Shown piece after piece: positions 1 to 5,326 of a stretch of DNA of 5,326 nucleotides; positions within the stretch are counted from its first letter, which is position 1; the number at the start of each line of letters is the position of its first letter. The stretch comes from Streptosporangiaceae bacterium (GTDB taxonomy: Bacteria > Actinomycetota > Actinomycetes > Streptosporangiales > Streptosporangiaceae). The notes under the pieces are model-generated. The model was given only the letters and a program-made list of their open reading frames with translations, searched no databases and had not been told where the DNA came from. The DNA lies in NCBI GenBank assembly GCA_030045175.1, contig JASIBM010000316.1, positions 1 through 5,326 of the forward strand, written 5' to 3'. The translations under genes were made by a program, and so were the position numbers.

Positions 1-97
1 GAGCCGCCGGCCACGCCGGCGCCAGAGCACCCGCCCAGGTGACAGCCGCCGCGACCGAGGCCGACACGGCAACGATGGCCCGCGGAATCCGTTTCAT
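1..97 (-). CDS. Secreted protein, N-terminal part (signal peptide), cut by left window edge
   Basis: An ATG at 97-95 on the minus strand opens a frame that stays open to the window edge (32 codons). The product starts MKRIPRAIVAVSASVAAAV and continues TWAGALAPAWPAA. This is a textbook Sec signal peptide: a positive n-region (K2, R3, R6), a hydrophobic core of about 18 Ala/Val-rich residues, and an ALA motif at residues 24-26 as a possible signal peptidase I site. No lipobox cysteine is seen. The start is fixed by GGGAGG at 112-107, nine bases upstream. Third codon positions are strongly GC. The mature protein lies outside the window, so its function cannot be named; it should act outside the membrane. 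Its 3' end points away from the TIR gene, and more than 500 bp lie between them, so co-transcription is uncertain. Confidence 0.72.
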   Translation of the reverse strand, partial: MKRIPRAIVAVSASVAAAVTWAGALAPAWPAA

Positions 98-106
98 GGC
101 CAGCAG

Positions 107-112
107 CCTCCC
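107..112 (-). promoter_or_regulatory. Ribosome binding site of the exported-protein gene
   Basis: GGGAGG on the minus strand, nine bases before the ATG at 97. It is the best Shine-Dalgarno match seen in the window and decides the start of the signal-peptide protein. Confidence 0.65.
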
Positions 113-184
113 TGACCTCGCCGCCGCGCACAACCCGGCCGCGGCGATGCCGGGCCTTTCCTCAGCTGACGCGCGGCGCCGCCC

Positions 185-234
185 GCGGGTTTACCCGCCA
201 CCCCGGCGAACCCGCGCGGGAATCGCCTCGCCGG
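185..234 (-). promoter_or_regulatory. Two GC-rich hairpins in the leader of the exported-protein gene
   Basis: Two inverted repeats lie about 90-140 bases before the start codon at 97. The first is GCGGG-TTTA-CCCGC (185-198). The second pairs CCGGCGA (203-209) with TCGCCGG (228-234), seven of seven, around an inner self-complementary CCCGCGCGGG (211-220); a second TCGCC copy at 223-227 offers an alternative pairing. No U-tract follows on either strand, so a classic intrinsic terminator is not supported. In an mRNA leader they could act as a structured regulator. I could not match a known riboswitch. Confidence 0.35.
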
Positions 235-410
235 CACCATCCCAGGCTGTGCCAGGATGCATATCCGGCCATGCCAGGCCACGCCAGCCTGCCATGAATG
301 CCCATCAGCCGACCCGCCCGCTGCGCGACCGCCGGCCAGCCGGCCTGCCGCCCATTTGAGCAACAGCCACACCAGGCACCGACGCCAGCCACGGCCGGAA
401 TACCGCTCAT

Positions 411-542
411 ATTAACCCGATAAGCATCAACGCTGACGGGAAGAACGCTTTGGCGAAGGCCACCCAGATCGAGAGCCGTAAGCGTGCGCGGGGTCGGATT
501 GAGGCGCCAATCACTCAACTGATCAGCGGAAGCGCTGTTTAA
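411..542 (+). pseudogene. Short coding-like stretch, unrecognised
   Basis: This plus-strand frame is open from 360 and ends with TAA at 540-542. From 411 it reads as a plausible basic peptide, with INADGKNALAKATQIESRK followed by RARGRIEAPITQLISGSAV at the C-terminus. Residue composition and mostly G/C third positions look protein-like, but no ATG or GTG start exists in the frame. A TTG at 450 is preceded by GGGAAG at a six-base spacing, which would give only about 30 codons. It may be the tail of a broken gene or a very small protein. I do not recognise the family. It is convergent with the TIR gene, whose stop is about 120 bp away. Confidence 0.25.
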
Positions 543-659
543 GCCCGAAGCGATGCCGACTATGCGCGTCCTGGGCGCTGGCTGTGCTACGGAAGGTAGG
601 TGCTGACGGTCTTCCCTCGGGCCTGCCGCCTCGTCGGCCTTGGGGGCGGACTGCGCGCG

Positions 660-3575
660 TCACTGGCCGTCGTCGCGGAGGGTTGCCTGGATCCGGCTGG
701 CGTGGGGCGATCCGATGTGATGGTAGATCGCGAGTGCCTGGCGTAGGGAGGCTGCGGATTGCTTGCGCTCGCCCTCGCGGCGCTGGCATTGCCCGATGCC
801 TTCCAAGGCACGTGCCTCTTCAGATACTGAGGAACTGCCGGTGGCGATGGCCAGGGCCTGCTCGTGGTGTCGGCGAGCCTGGGCGATCGCTCCGGTCGCC
901 AGTGCCAGCTCGCCGGTGGCGTTGAGGACCTCGGTTTCCCCGAGCCGGTCACCGATGCTGCGGTACAGCTGCAGGGCGCGGGCAAGGTCGGCGGCAGCGG
1001 CCGGGTAATCACCGGTTAGGCGCTTCAGCACGCCCAGTGACGTCAGCCGGTCGGCCTCTCCCCTGCGGTAGCCGAGGTCGCGATGCTGCTGAAGCGCGCG
1101 AGTGAGGTTGACGCTCGCGGACAGGAAGTCCGCGATCTCGAGCTGCGCGGTTCCGAGGTCACCGAGCGTGATTGCTTCTCCAAGCCGGTTGCCCATATCT
1201 CGGTACAAGTTCAGCGCGCGGGTCTGGCTGGCGATCGCCTCACGGTAGTCCCCGGTTGCGTGTTGCGCGACTCCTAGGAAGTTGTGCAGCCGGGCTTCCA
1301 GGATCGTCATGCCCTGATTGCGGGCTAGCCGAAGTGCCAGGGTGACGGTTTCAATAGCCGCGGAATAGTCGCCGTTTGCTCTTTGCGCTGAGCCGAGGTA
1401 GGCAAGGGTGTTGACCTCGCCGAGCCGGTCACCGAGGGCGCGGAAAGCGCTCAGGGCGCTGGCTAGCCCTGTCCTGGCCGCGTGGTCGTCCCCAACCAGG
1501 TGCTGCACGTAGCCGAGGATGGCCATCGCGTTTGCCTCGCCGCGTCGGCCGACGAGGTTACGGCTGAGCCTGATCGCCTCGGTGAGGCTTTCAATGGCGG
1601 CTCGGTAGTCGCTGTTGACGTACTGGATGTCACCGAGGTCGGTCAATGCGCTGGCCTCGGCGGTCCGGTCGCCGATCCGGCGGGCTGTCTCCATCGCAAC
1701 GCGGTGGAGGGTGAGGGCCTGATCCCAGGGGCCGTGGTGGCGCAGGTAGCCGTGCATCGCCGCCGGGATCGCTACGGCGTAGGCGGCATGGTCGCCTGCC
1801 GCGTGGATGACGGCGGCGTGCAGGTTCACGCGCTCGGCGTCGAGCCAGGCTACGCGGTCCTTGGCGCCGGCCAGGTCCGGGACGCGCGGGGGCGGGTCCG
1901 CGGCGACCGGGGACCCGCCAGCTGGATTGCGGCGGGCCAGATGCTGGCCGGCGATGGTCGCGGCATGCAGGTAGTACTCGAGCAGCCGGGTGATGGCCTG
2001 ATCGCGGTCGCCTGGCGGGTCGGTGGCGGCCATTGCGCGGGCGTGCTCAGCCAGCAGGTCGTGGAACCGGTACCGGCCTTGTGCGGGCTCCGTGAGGAGA
2101 TAGTGGTCGTATAGAACGTCCAGGCCTGAGCGGGCTTCATCTGGGCCAGTGCCGTCCAGGGCGGCCGCAGCATATGCATCAAAGTCCGGGCCGGGATGCA
2201 GGCCGAGCCGACGAAACAAGCGCTGCTGATCCGGGTCAAGATCTCGGTAGGACAAGTCGAACGCGGCAGCGACGGACAGGTTCTCCGCAGTCATTAGGGC
2301 AAGCCGGTCACGCGCGGCGGCCAGGGTCGCGGCTAGCCCGGAAGGGGTCCACGTCGGATGGTGGAGCAACTGGCGGGCCAGCATCCCGATCGCCAGCGGC
2401 AGGTACCCGCACAACCGAGTGATGCCGCGGACAGCGGAGTCCGCGGGGTCCATGCCGGGCCTGGCCGCGAGCCGGGCGAGCAGCGCGGCGGCGTCGCCGG
2501 GCGGCAAGATGTCCAGGCTGATCAGGCGGGCGTCTTCCAGCGCGGTCAGGTGCCGGCGGCTGGTGACCAGCACCAGGCACCCCGCCGATCCGGGCAGCAG
2601 CGGGCGGACCTGCTCGTGCCCGGCCGCGTCGTCCAGCAGCAGCAGCATCCGCTTGCCGGCCAGCCGGTCTCGCCACAGCCTGGCCCGGCCGTCCAGGTCG
2701 CCGGGAATGTGCTGGACGGCGACGCCGATGGTCTGCAGCAGGCTAGCCAGCGCATCGGACGGGTCAGCCGGCCGCTGGCCTGGGGTGTGCCCGTGCAACC
2801 GCAAGAACACCTGCCCGTCCGGGAACCGGCCTGCGAGCAGGTGGGCGGCGTGCACGGCCAGGGCCGTCTTGCCGATCCCCGCCATCCCGCCGATCGCGCA
2901 GATCCCCACCACGCCCCCAGGCCCGGCCAGCTCGGCGGCTTCGGCAACCAAGCGGGCGACCTCGGGCTCGCGGCCAGTGAACGAGGCGATATCTCGTGGC
3001 AACGTCCGGATCGCCTCCGGCGCCACCTCGGCCAGCCCGGCGGCCATGACGGCTTGGCCTGCGGCACCCCGTCCGCGAGCGACGGCGACGTCCGCCCGGG
3101 CAGGCCCGGCGCCGGCATACGGCTCCAGCGCCCGTCCTAGCTGCCGGACGTACGACTGCTCATCCAGCTGCCACCGCACGATCGCCTGGACCTGCCCCAG
3201 CCGCAACTCCAGTCCTGCGGGCAGCTCCGTCGGAGCCAAGTGGATCGCCACCACCGGCTTGCCCTGATCGAGAGCGAAGTGGACCTCGTCCCTGACGTTC
3301 TTCCGGGCCACGGCCGCCGGCGAGACCATCACCACGCACGCTGACGCCCCCGCGAGCGCCCCGCCAACCTCCTGCGGCCACTCACGCCCCGGGTCAATCC
3401 CCTCGTCGTACCAGACCCGCACCCCCAGCGCCCGCAACCTCGCCAGTTCCCCGTGCACCACCAGCCGGTCCGATCGCGCATAACTCACGAATACATACGT
3501 CCCTACCGCCTCACACGACGGAAAAGGAACCGCAACACCGGGGTCCGGTGACTCGCCCTCCGAGCCAACTGCCAT
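660..3575 (-). CDS. TIR / NB-ARC (STAND NTPase) / TPR protein
   Basis: A 971-residue cytoplasmic signal-transducing ATPase. TIR domain about 26-125: YVFVSYARSD (27-36), WYDEG with a BB-loop-like IDPGREW (55-66), and VRDEV, whose E97 fits the catalytic glutamate of NAD-cleaving TIRs. NB-ARC about 200-520: Walker A GMAGIGKT (230-237), Walker B MLLLLDD (310-316), sensor VTSRR (337-341), GLPL-like GYLPLA (390-395), winged-helix region, then the MHD-equivalent FHDLL (504-508). From about 635 to the end, TPR units repeat every 40 residues around GDRLGE. This order is known from actinobacterial STAND regulators and NLR-like defence proteins. By analogy, TPR binding of a ligand would release ATP-dependent oligomerisation and TIR activity; that is inferred. 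The frame also opens at a TTG (3608) directly after a stop, but the ATG at 3575 is preferred because a -10 box lies just before it and the extra 11 residues precede the TIR domain. No Shine-Dalgarno is seen. No frameshift or lost motif is apparent. Confidence 0.93.
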   Translation of the reverse strand: MAVGSEGESPDPGVAVPFPSCEAVGTYVFVSYARSDRLVVHGELARLRALGVRVWYDEGIDPGREWPQEVGGALAGASACVVMVSPAAVARKNVRDEVHFALDQGKPVVAIHLAPTELPAGLELRLGQVQAIVRWQLDEQSYVRQLGRALEPYAGAGPARADVAVARGRGAAGQAVMAAGLAEVAPEAIRTLPRDIASFTGREPEVARLVAEAAELAGPGGVVGICAIGGMAGIGKTALAVHAAHLLAGRFPDGQVFLRLHGHTPGQRPADPSDALASLLQTIGVAVQHIPGDLDGRARLWRDRLAGKRMLLLLDDAAGHEQVRPLLPGSAGCLVLVTSRRHLTALEDARLISLDILPPGDAAALLARLAARPGMDPADSAVRGITRLCGYLPLAIGMLARQLLHHPTWTPSGLAATLAAARDRLALMTAENLSVAAAFDLSYRDLDPDQQRLFRRLGLHPGPDFDAYAAAALDGTGPDEARSGLDVLYDHYLLTEPAQGRYRFHDLLAEHARAMAATDPPGDRDQAITRLLEYYLHAATIAGQHLARRNPAGGSPVAADPPPRVPDLAGAKDRVAWLDAERVNLHAAVIHAAGDHAAYAVAIPAAMHGYLRHHGPWDQALTLHRVAMETARRIGDRTAEASALTDLGDIQYVNSDYRAAIESLTEAIRLSRNLVGRRGEANAMAILGYVQHLVGDDHAARTGLASALSAFRALGDRLGEVNTLAYLGSAQRANGDYSAAIETVTLALRLARNQGMTILEARLHNFLGVAQHATGDYREAIASQTRALNLYRDMGNRLGEAITLGDLGTAQLEIADFLSASVNLTRALQQHRDLGYRRGEADRLTSLGVLKRLTGDYPAAAADLARALQLYRSIGDRLGETEVLNATGELALATGAIAQARRHHEQALAIATGSSSVSEEARALEGIGQCQRREGERKQSAASLRQALAIYHHIGSPHASRIQATLRDDGQ
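663..1673 (-). repeat. Tandem 120-bp TPR-coding repeat units
   Basis: The 3' third of the TIR gene encodes about eight TPR units in an exact 40-residue (120-bp) register. The turn motif G(D/N/Y)R.GE begins at residues 635, 675, 715, 755, 795, 835, 875, 915 and 955, the 675, 755, 915 and 955 copies being degenerate. Each is followed by L..LG and GDY..AI...T.AL. Longer 40-residue repeats of this kind occur in ligand-binding TPR arrays such as those of LGN-type proteins. Repeats are clear in protein but diverged in DNA, so this is an old array, not a recent expansion. Confidence 0.75.
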
Positions 3576-3581
3576 GCGCGG

Positions 3582-3608
3582 AGCATAACCGAGACCAACA
3601 CGAAACAA
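3582..3608 (-). promoter_or_regulatory. Candidate leaderless promoter of the TIR gene
   Basis: On the minus strand TATGCT (3587-3582) matches the actinobacterial -10 pattern TANNNT. It ends six bases before the A of the ATG at 3575, the spacing expected if transcription starts on the start codon itself. A weak -35, TTGTTT (3608-3603), lies 15 bases upstream, slightly short of the usual spacing. The absence of a Shine-Dalgarno before this ATG fits leaderless translation, which is common in actinobacteria. If right, the TTG at 3608 is a promoter element and not a start codon. Confidence 0.42.
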
Positions 3609-3625
3609 CTAGCAAGAACAAAGGC

Positions 3626-3850
3626 TTAAGCGGCAAGACGCTCTAACTCGGAAACTTTCGGGCCTGCGGCAACGGTGTTCCGGAGGTTCAAATAGTACGT
3701 TTCGGCGGCCGGTACCCCATCCGGCCTGCACATGCCACTGTCTACGGTTCGCCACGCCTTCACGGAACGTCGACGCATGACTGGTGGCCACCGCGGGTCG
3801 TTAGCCCCTCGGCGCAGAGCTCTTCCATCTCGTCCTCCATGCCGGTTCAT
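3626..3850 (-). pseudogene. Broken coding-like region upstream of the TIR gene, possibly a mobile-element remnant
   Basis: Two overlapping frames each hold part of a protein-like reading. One starts at the ATG at 3840 (MEDEMEELCAEGLTTRG, then GHQSCVDVP) and stops at 3760. The other runs to TAA at 3626-3628 with WRTVDSGMCRPDGVPAAE and then TYYLNLRNTVAAGPK in its last 40 residues. A frame switch near 3760 would join them. From memory, the stretch GEG(L/V)A(S/T)H.GPESCV followed by REG..EAL is often mis-annotated as protein next to group II intron reverse transcriptases in actinomycetes, and the DNA here resembles it. No reverse transcriptase or complete intron is present. Alternatively it is a small broken gene of unknown kind. 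Confidence 0.28.
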
Positions 3851-3875
3851 CCCGGCGCCTTACCCATGATCACTC

Positions 3876-4239
3876 TCAGCCAGGACGACCCCGTCCAAGA
3901 GAAACGCGCGACAGGCCCTGCCGAGCCAGCGAGGCGCGCCGGGCACCGACGGTGCGAGCTTGGCCGCTGGTGCTGACGCCGAGAAGGTCGAGGTAGACAT
4001 GCAAGGCGAAGGCGCCGCCGTGCATGCTGCCGGCGAACCGCCTGGTTGAACTGCGAGCGCAGGTACTCGCGCACCGAGTCCAGGCTCACCAGCGAGCTGA
4101 GCCCATCACCCTCCGCGCCAATCACCCGGCAATCATGCCGCACCGTCGCGAGTATCCGCGTCGGCGCGGCTGGCATAGCGGCGCTTGCCGCAGGACGCCG
4201 GTGCCGAGCTGGCAGTGATTCCGGGCAGGTGGCTAGCAA
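3876..4239 (-). pseudogene. Decayed gene with a frame break near 4026, family unknown
   Basis: From about 4140 to 4027 one minus-strand frame reads like real protein: RVIGAEGDGLSSLVSLDSV and then REYLRSQFNQAVRR. At about 4026 this frame turns into Arg/Pro-rich nonsense, while the neighbouring frame becomes protein-like from an ATG at 4025: MHGGAFALHVYLDLLGVSTS and on to a TGA at 3878-3876. The upstream part of that second frame is Ser/Cys/Arg-rich and unlike coding sequence. The simplest reading is one gene broken by a single-base indel. The 5' end is unclear; the frame runs back to a TTG at 4239 without a ribosome binding site. Two separate fragments side by side is the alternative. I do not recognise the protein. 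Confidence 0.33.
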
Positions 4240-4299
4240 GGGCAGGCTGCGTTCGCCAAACTGCGCTGCTTGCCGTTCGCTGCGCGGGCGACTCGCGAC

Positions 4300-4965
4300 T
4301 TATGACTGTGAGGCATGCCTCGGGCAAAGCATGGCCTCGAGCGCGCTGAGCAGCTTTTCCTCCAGGATGGTGGCGTTACGGTATGTCAACGTCCGCCTGC
4401 CGCGAAGGTCAAATTCGAGCGAGGTACCTTCTCGGCACATTTGGATGACATGCTTATTGCGTCCCCTGGCATATCCTATTTCCAGGTAGACATTGGCGGG
4501 AGACAAGGTAAGGTCCGCAATGATGAACTCCGCCTCGTCGATCTCGTGGTAGATGCGCTCCACTATCTCGAAGTCACCCTCGATGTCGCTCAGGCGCCTA
4601 AGATCGAAATCTGCGCGTGCTCTCTTCGCGGCCCTTTGCATGGCGTTCCAATAGTCGGCCAGCGCGGGCTCCTCATCCTCGCGGAAGGACATCGCGACAA
4701 ACACGCGTATCGGTCGCGAAGTAGCAGGAGACGCATATTTAGTCAGGAATTGTGTAATGGGCAGGTCTGTGCCGTTCAGCCGTGCGGGCAGTGGCCCTGA
4801 AACTCCGCCCCAGGTGGTCGCAGCGGGACGGCCGGTGGAAGCTCTGCACCGGGACTCCGGTGCTGGCCCGCCTGCCTGCTCGCCGCCAGCACCATGTCGT
4901 ACGCGGCCGGCGGCCGGTGCTGCCGTTGAACGGCTACAGGGCGGTTTACCTGAAAAGTGCTCCAT
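4300..4965 (-). CDS. Nucleoside 2-deoxyribosyltransferase-like (TIR/NDT superfamily) protein
   Basis: The 221-residue frame has a conserved core at about 85-212. Motifs: strand 1 RVFVAMSFRED (87-97); IIADLT with D151; then NVYLEIGYARGR, where E162 aligns with the catalytic glutamate of nucleoside deoxyribosyltransferases (pattern ..(F/Y).EIGYA); FDLRGRR (185-191) follows, as often seen after the core in this family. Such domains cleave or transfer N-glycosidic bonds of nucleosides or nucleotides, and relatives include TIR-type NADases; the substrate here is unknown. No signal peptide or membrane segment is visible, so it should be cytoplasmic. Residues 1-65 are Gly/Pro/Ala/Arg-rich with poor codon bias, and the ATG at 4965 lacks a Shine-Dalgarno, so the true start may lie nearer the core (GTG at 4704 or a non-ATG codon around 4770). 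GC content is lower than in the TIR gene, suggesting separate acquisition. It lies upstream of the TIR gene on the same strand. Confidence 0.78.
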   Translation of the reverse strand: MEHFSGKPPCSRSTAAPAAGRVRHGAGGEQAGGPAPESRCRASTGRPAATTWGGVSGPLPARLNGTDLPITQFLTKYASPATSRPIRVFVAMSFREDEEPALADYWNAMQRAAKRARADFDLRRLSDIEGDFEIVERIYHEIDEAEFIIADLTLSPANVYLEIGYARGRNKHVIQMCREGTSLEFDLRGRRTLTYRNATILEEKLLSALEAMLCPRHASQS

Positions 4966-5100
4966 ATAAGCTGAAACCCGGCAGAAGATTGCTTCTTCGA
5001 CCAGGTCTCTCTTACTCTACAACGGTTGCCGCAGATCGCTTGTTCCCGTCGCCTGTTGCGTAGACGCGCAGATCACCCAATCGCTATCGATCAGGTGCAT
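4930..5100 (-). pseudogene. Probable decayed PIN-domain (VapC-like) toxin gene, 5' part
   Basis: An ATG at 5100 starts MHLIDSDWVI, which matches the first strand of PIN ribonuclease toxins, with D5 as the first metal-binding acidic residue. AAGG stands five bases before the ATG. The frame then loses PIN character and stops at a TAG (5019-5017). About 41 codons from D5, in the frame of the downstream gene, AIFCRVSAYMEHFSG resembles the second PIN motif (IS..TY.E...G), with the expected spacing to the second acidic residue. An intervening frame carries RVYATGDGNKRSAATVVE. At least two frame breaks are needed, and no C-terminal acidic motif is found. If this is right, the ATG at 4965 of the next gene is really an internal Met of the dead toxin. 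Confidence 0.35.
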
Positions 5101-5127
5101 TAGCACCTTGCCTGCTCGGCAGCACCT
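5093..5127 (-). promoter_or_regulatory. Hairpin and paired repeats over the start of the PIN-like remnant
   Basis: AGGTGC (5098-5093 on plus as a pair with GCACCT 5103-5108) forms a perfect six-base-pair stem with an ATTA loop. On the minus strand it encloses both the AAGG ribosome binding site and the ATG at 5100. A second AGCACCT copy stands at 5121-5127, in direct repeat with 5102-5108. Such an arrangement could block translation or serve as a repressor operator. No function is shown by sequence alone. Confidence 0.35.
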
Positions 5128-5200
5128 AACGAGCCGTACGCGTGCGGGAGCGTCGGGCGATTGGCTGCTCGTCCGGCGAGCGCTATCGTCATGGCGGTGA

Positions 5201-5326
5201 TTGATCAGAGCGCTCAACGCGGCCAGGCGCGCTGAGCTGTCGGCAGGCCTTGCAGTCAAGTGGGGTGCGATGCGGCACATCAGCTTGGCCGTCTTCATGA
5301 CCGAGATCGGCGAGCGTTTCGGGTTC
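5201..5326 (+). CDS. Possible start of a plus-strand gene, cut by right window edge
   Basis: The frame opens after a TGA at 5198-5200 and stays open to the end (42 codons). Codons have very high GC in the third position, as expected for genes of this genome. The reading includes LNAARRAELSAGLAVKWGAM and then RHISLAVFMTEIGERFGF. Possible starts are TTG at 5201, ATG at 5270 (with GGGG four bases upstream) and ATG at 5297; none is compelling. I do not recognise the family. The opposite strand has a 93-codon frame over 5017-5298 that I consider less likely because its composition is poor and it shares its end with the PIN-like remnant. Confidence 0.33.
   Translation, partial: MIRALNAARRAELSAGLAVKWGAMRHISLAVFMTEIGERFGF

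Noticed and set aside
120..234. Cyclic-di-AMP (ydaO-type) riboswitch before the exported-protein gene
   Set aside because: Only short words (GTCAGCT, CCGGGGTG) recall the consensus; the other conserved blocks are not found, so it cannot be supported.
3..359. Plus-strand frame open from the left edge to 359
   Set aside because: It is the antisense shadow of the signal-peptide gene. The minus reading has a strong ribosome binding site and a real signal peptide, and beyond 170 the plus reading is Arg/Pro-rich.
162..518. Minus-strand frame of 118 codons before the exported-protein gene
   Set aside because: Trp/Gly/Arg-rich composition without domain-like pattern, and it covers the hairpin-rich leader.
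598..660. Intrinsic terminator after the TIR gene
   Set aside because: CCGCC and GGCGG can pair around 626-650, but the stem is short, the loop long and no U-tract follows.
1482..2114. Plus-strand open frame of 210 codons inside the TIR gene
   Set aside because: It lies wholly antisense to the TPR and winged-helix coding part, whose motifs are clear. Long antisense frames are expected in GC-rich genes.
2358..3267. Two overlapping plus-strand frames of 260 and 282 codons
   Set aside because: Both are antisense to the NB-ARC and TIR coding sequence and consist of Ser/Arg/Pro/Ala-rich or Gln/Gly-rich low-information sequence.
4046..4489. Plus-strand frame of 147 codons
   Set aside because: Partly antisense to the NDT-like core; Ser/Arg-rich and without motif.
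1..5326. tRNA, rRNA or CRISPR array
   Set aside because: No cloverleaf with a TTCRANY arm, no rRNA-like stretch and no regularly spaced direct repeats with spacers were found by eye.

Overview
The window is about two-thirds GC, and the main gene has the strongly GC-biased third codon positions and Ala/Arg/Gly/Pro-rich composition of a high-GC actinomycete. No taxon can be named from the sequence alone. All three well-supported genes lie on the minus strand.

Region by region (plus coordinates): (1) 1-97 is the 5' end of a minus-strand gene for an exported protein, with a clear signal peptide and a strong GGGAGG ribosome binding site; the rest lies outside the window. (2) 98-659 is its upstream region. 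It holds two GC-rich hairpins at 185-234 and a short plus-strand coding-like stretch ending at 542. (3) 660-3575 is the centrepiece, a 971-residue TIR / NB-ARC (STAND ATPase) / TPR protein with all key nucleotide-binding motifs, a TIR catalytic-glutamate candidate and TPR units in an exact 40-residue register. A TATGCT -10 box ends 6 nt before its ATG and no Shine-Dalgarno is visible, so it may be transcribed leaderless. (4) 3609-4299 has no intact gene. It holds coding-like pieces broken across frames, best read as decayed genes or a decayed mobile element. (5) 4300-4965 encodes a small protein with a nucleoside 2-deoxyribosyltransferase-like domain, the same fold superfamily as TIR, with its catalytic glutamate kept. 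(6) 4930-5100 looks like a decayed PIN (VapC-type) toxin gene whose start codon sits in a perfect hairpin. (7) 5201-5326 may be the beginning of a plus-strand gene leaving the right edge.

How the parts may work together: a STAND receptor whose TPR array could sense a ligand and whose NB-ARC module could oligomerise a NAD-cleaving TIR domain, next to a second enzyme of the TIR/NDT superfamily, in surroundings scattered with toxin-like and broken genes. This fits an accessory immunity or conflict island. The two genes are about 0.7 kb apart and not shown to be an operon, so a joint role is inference.
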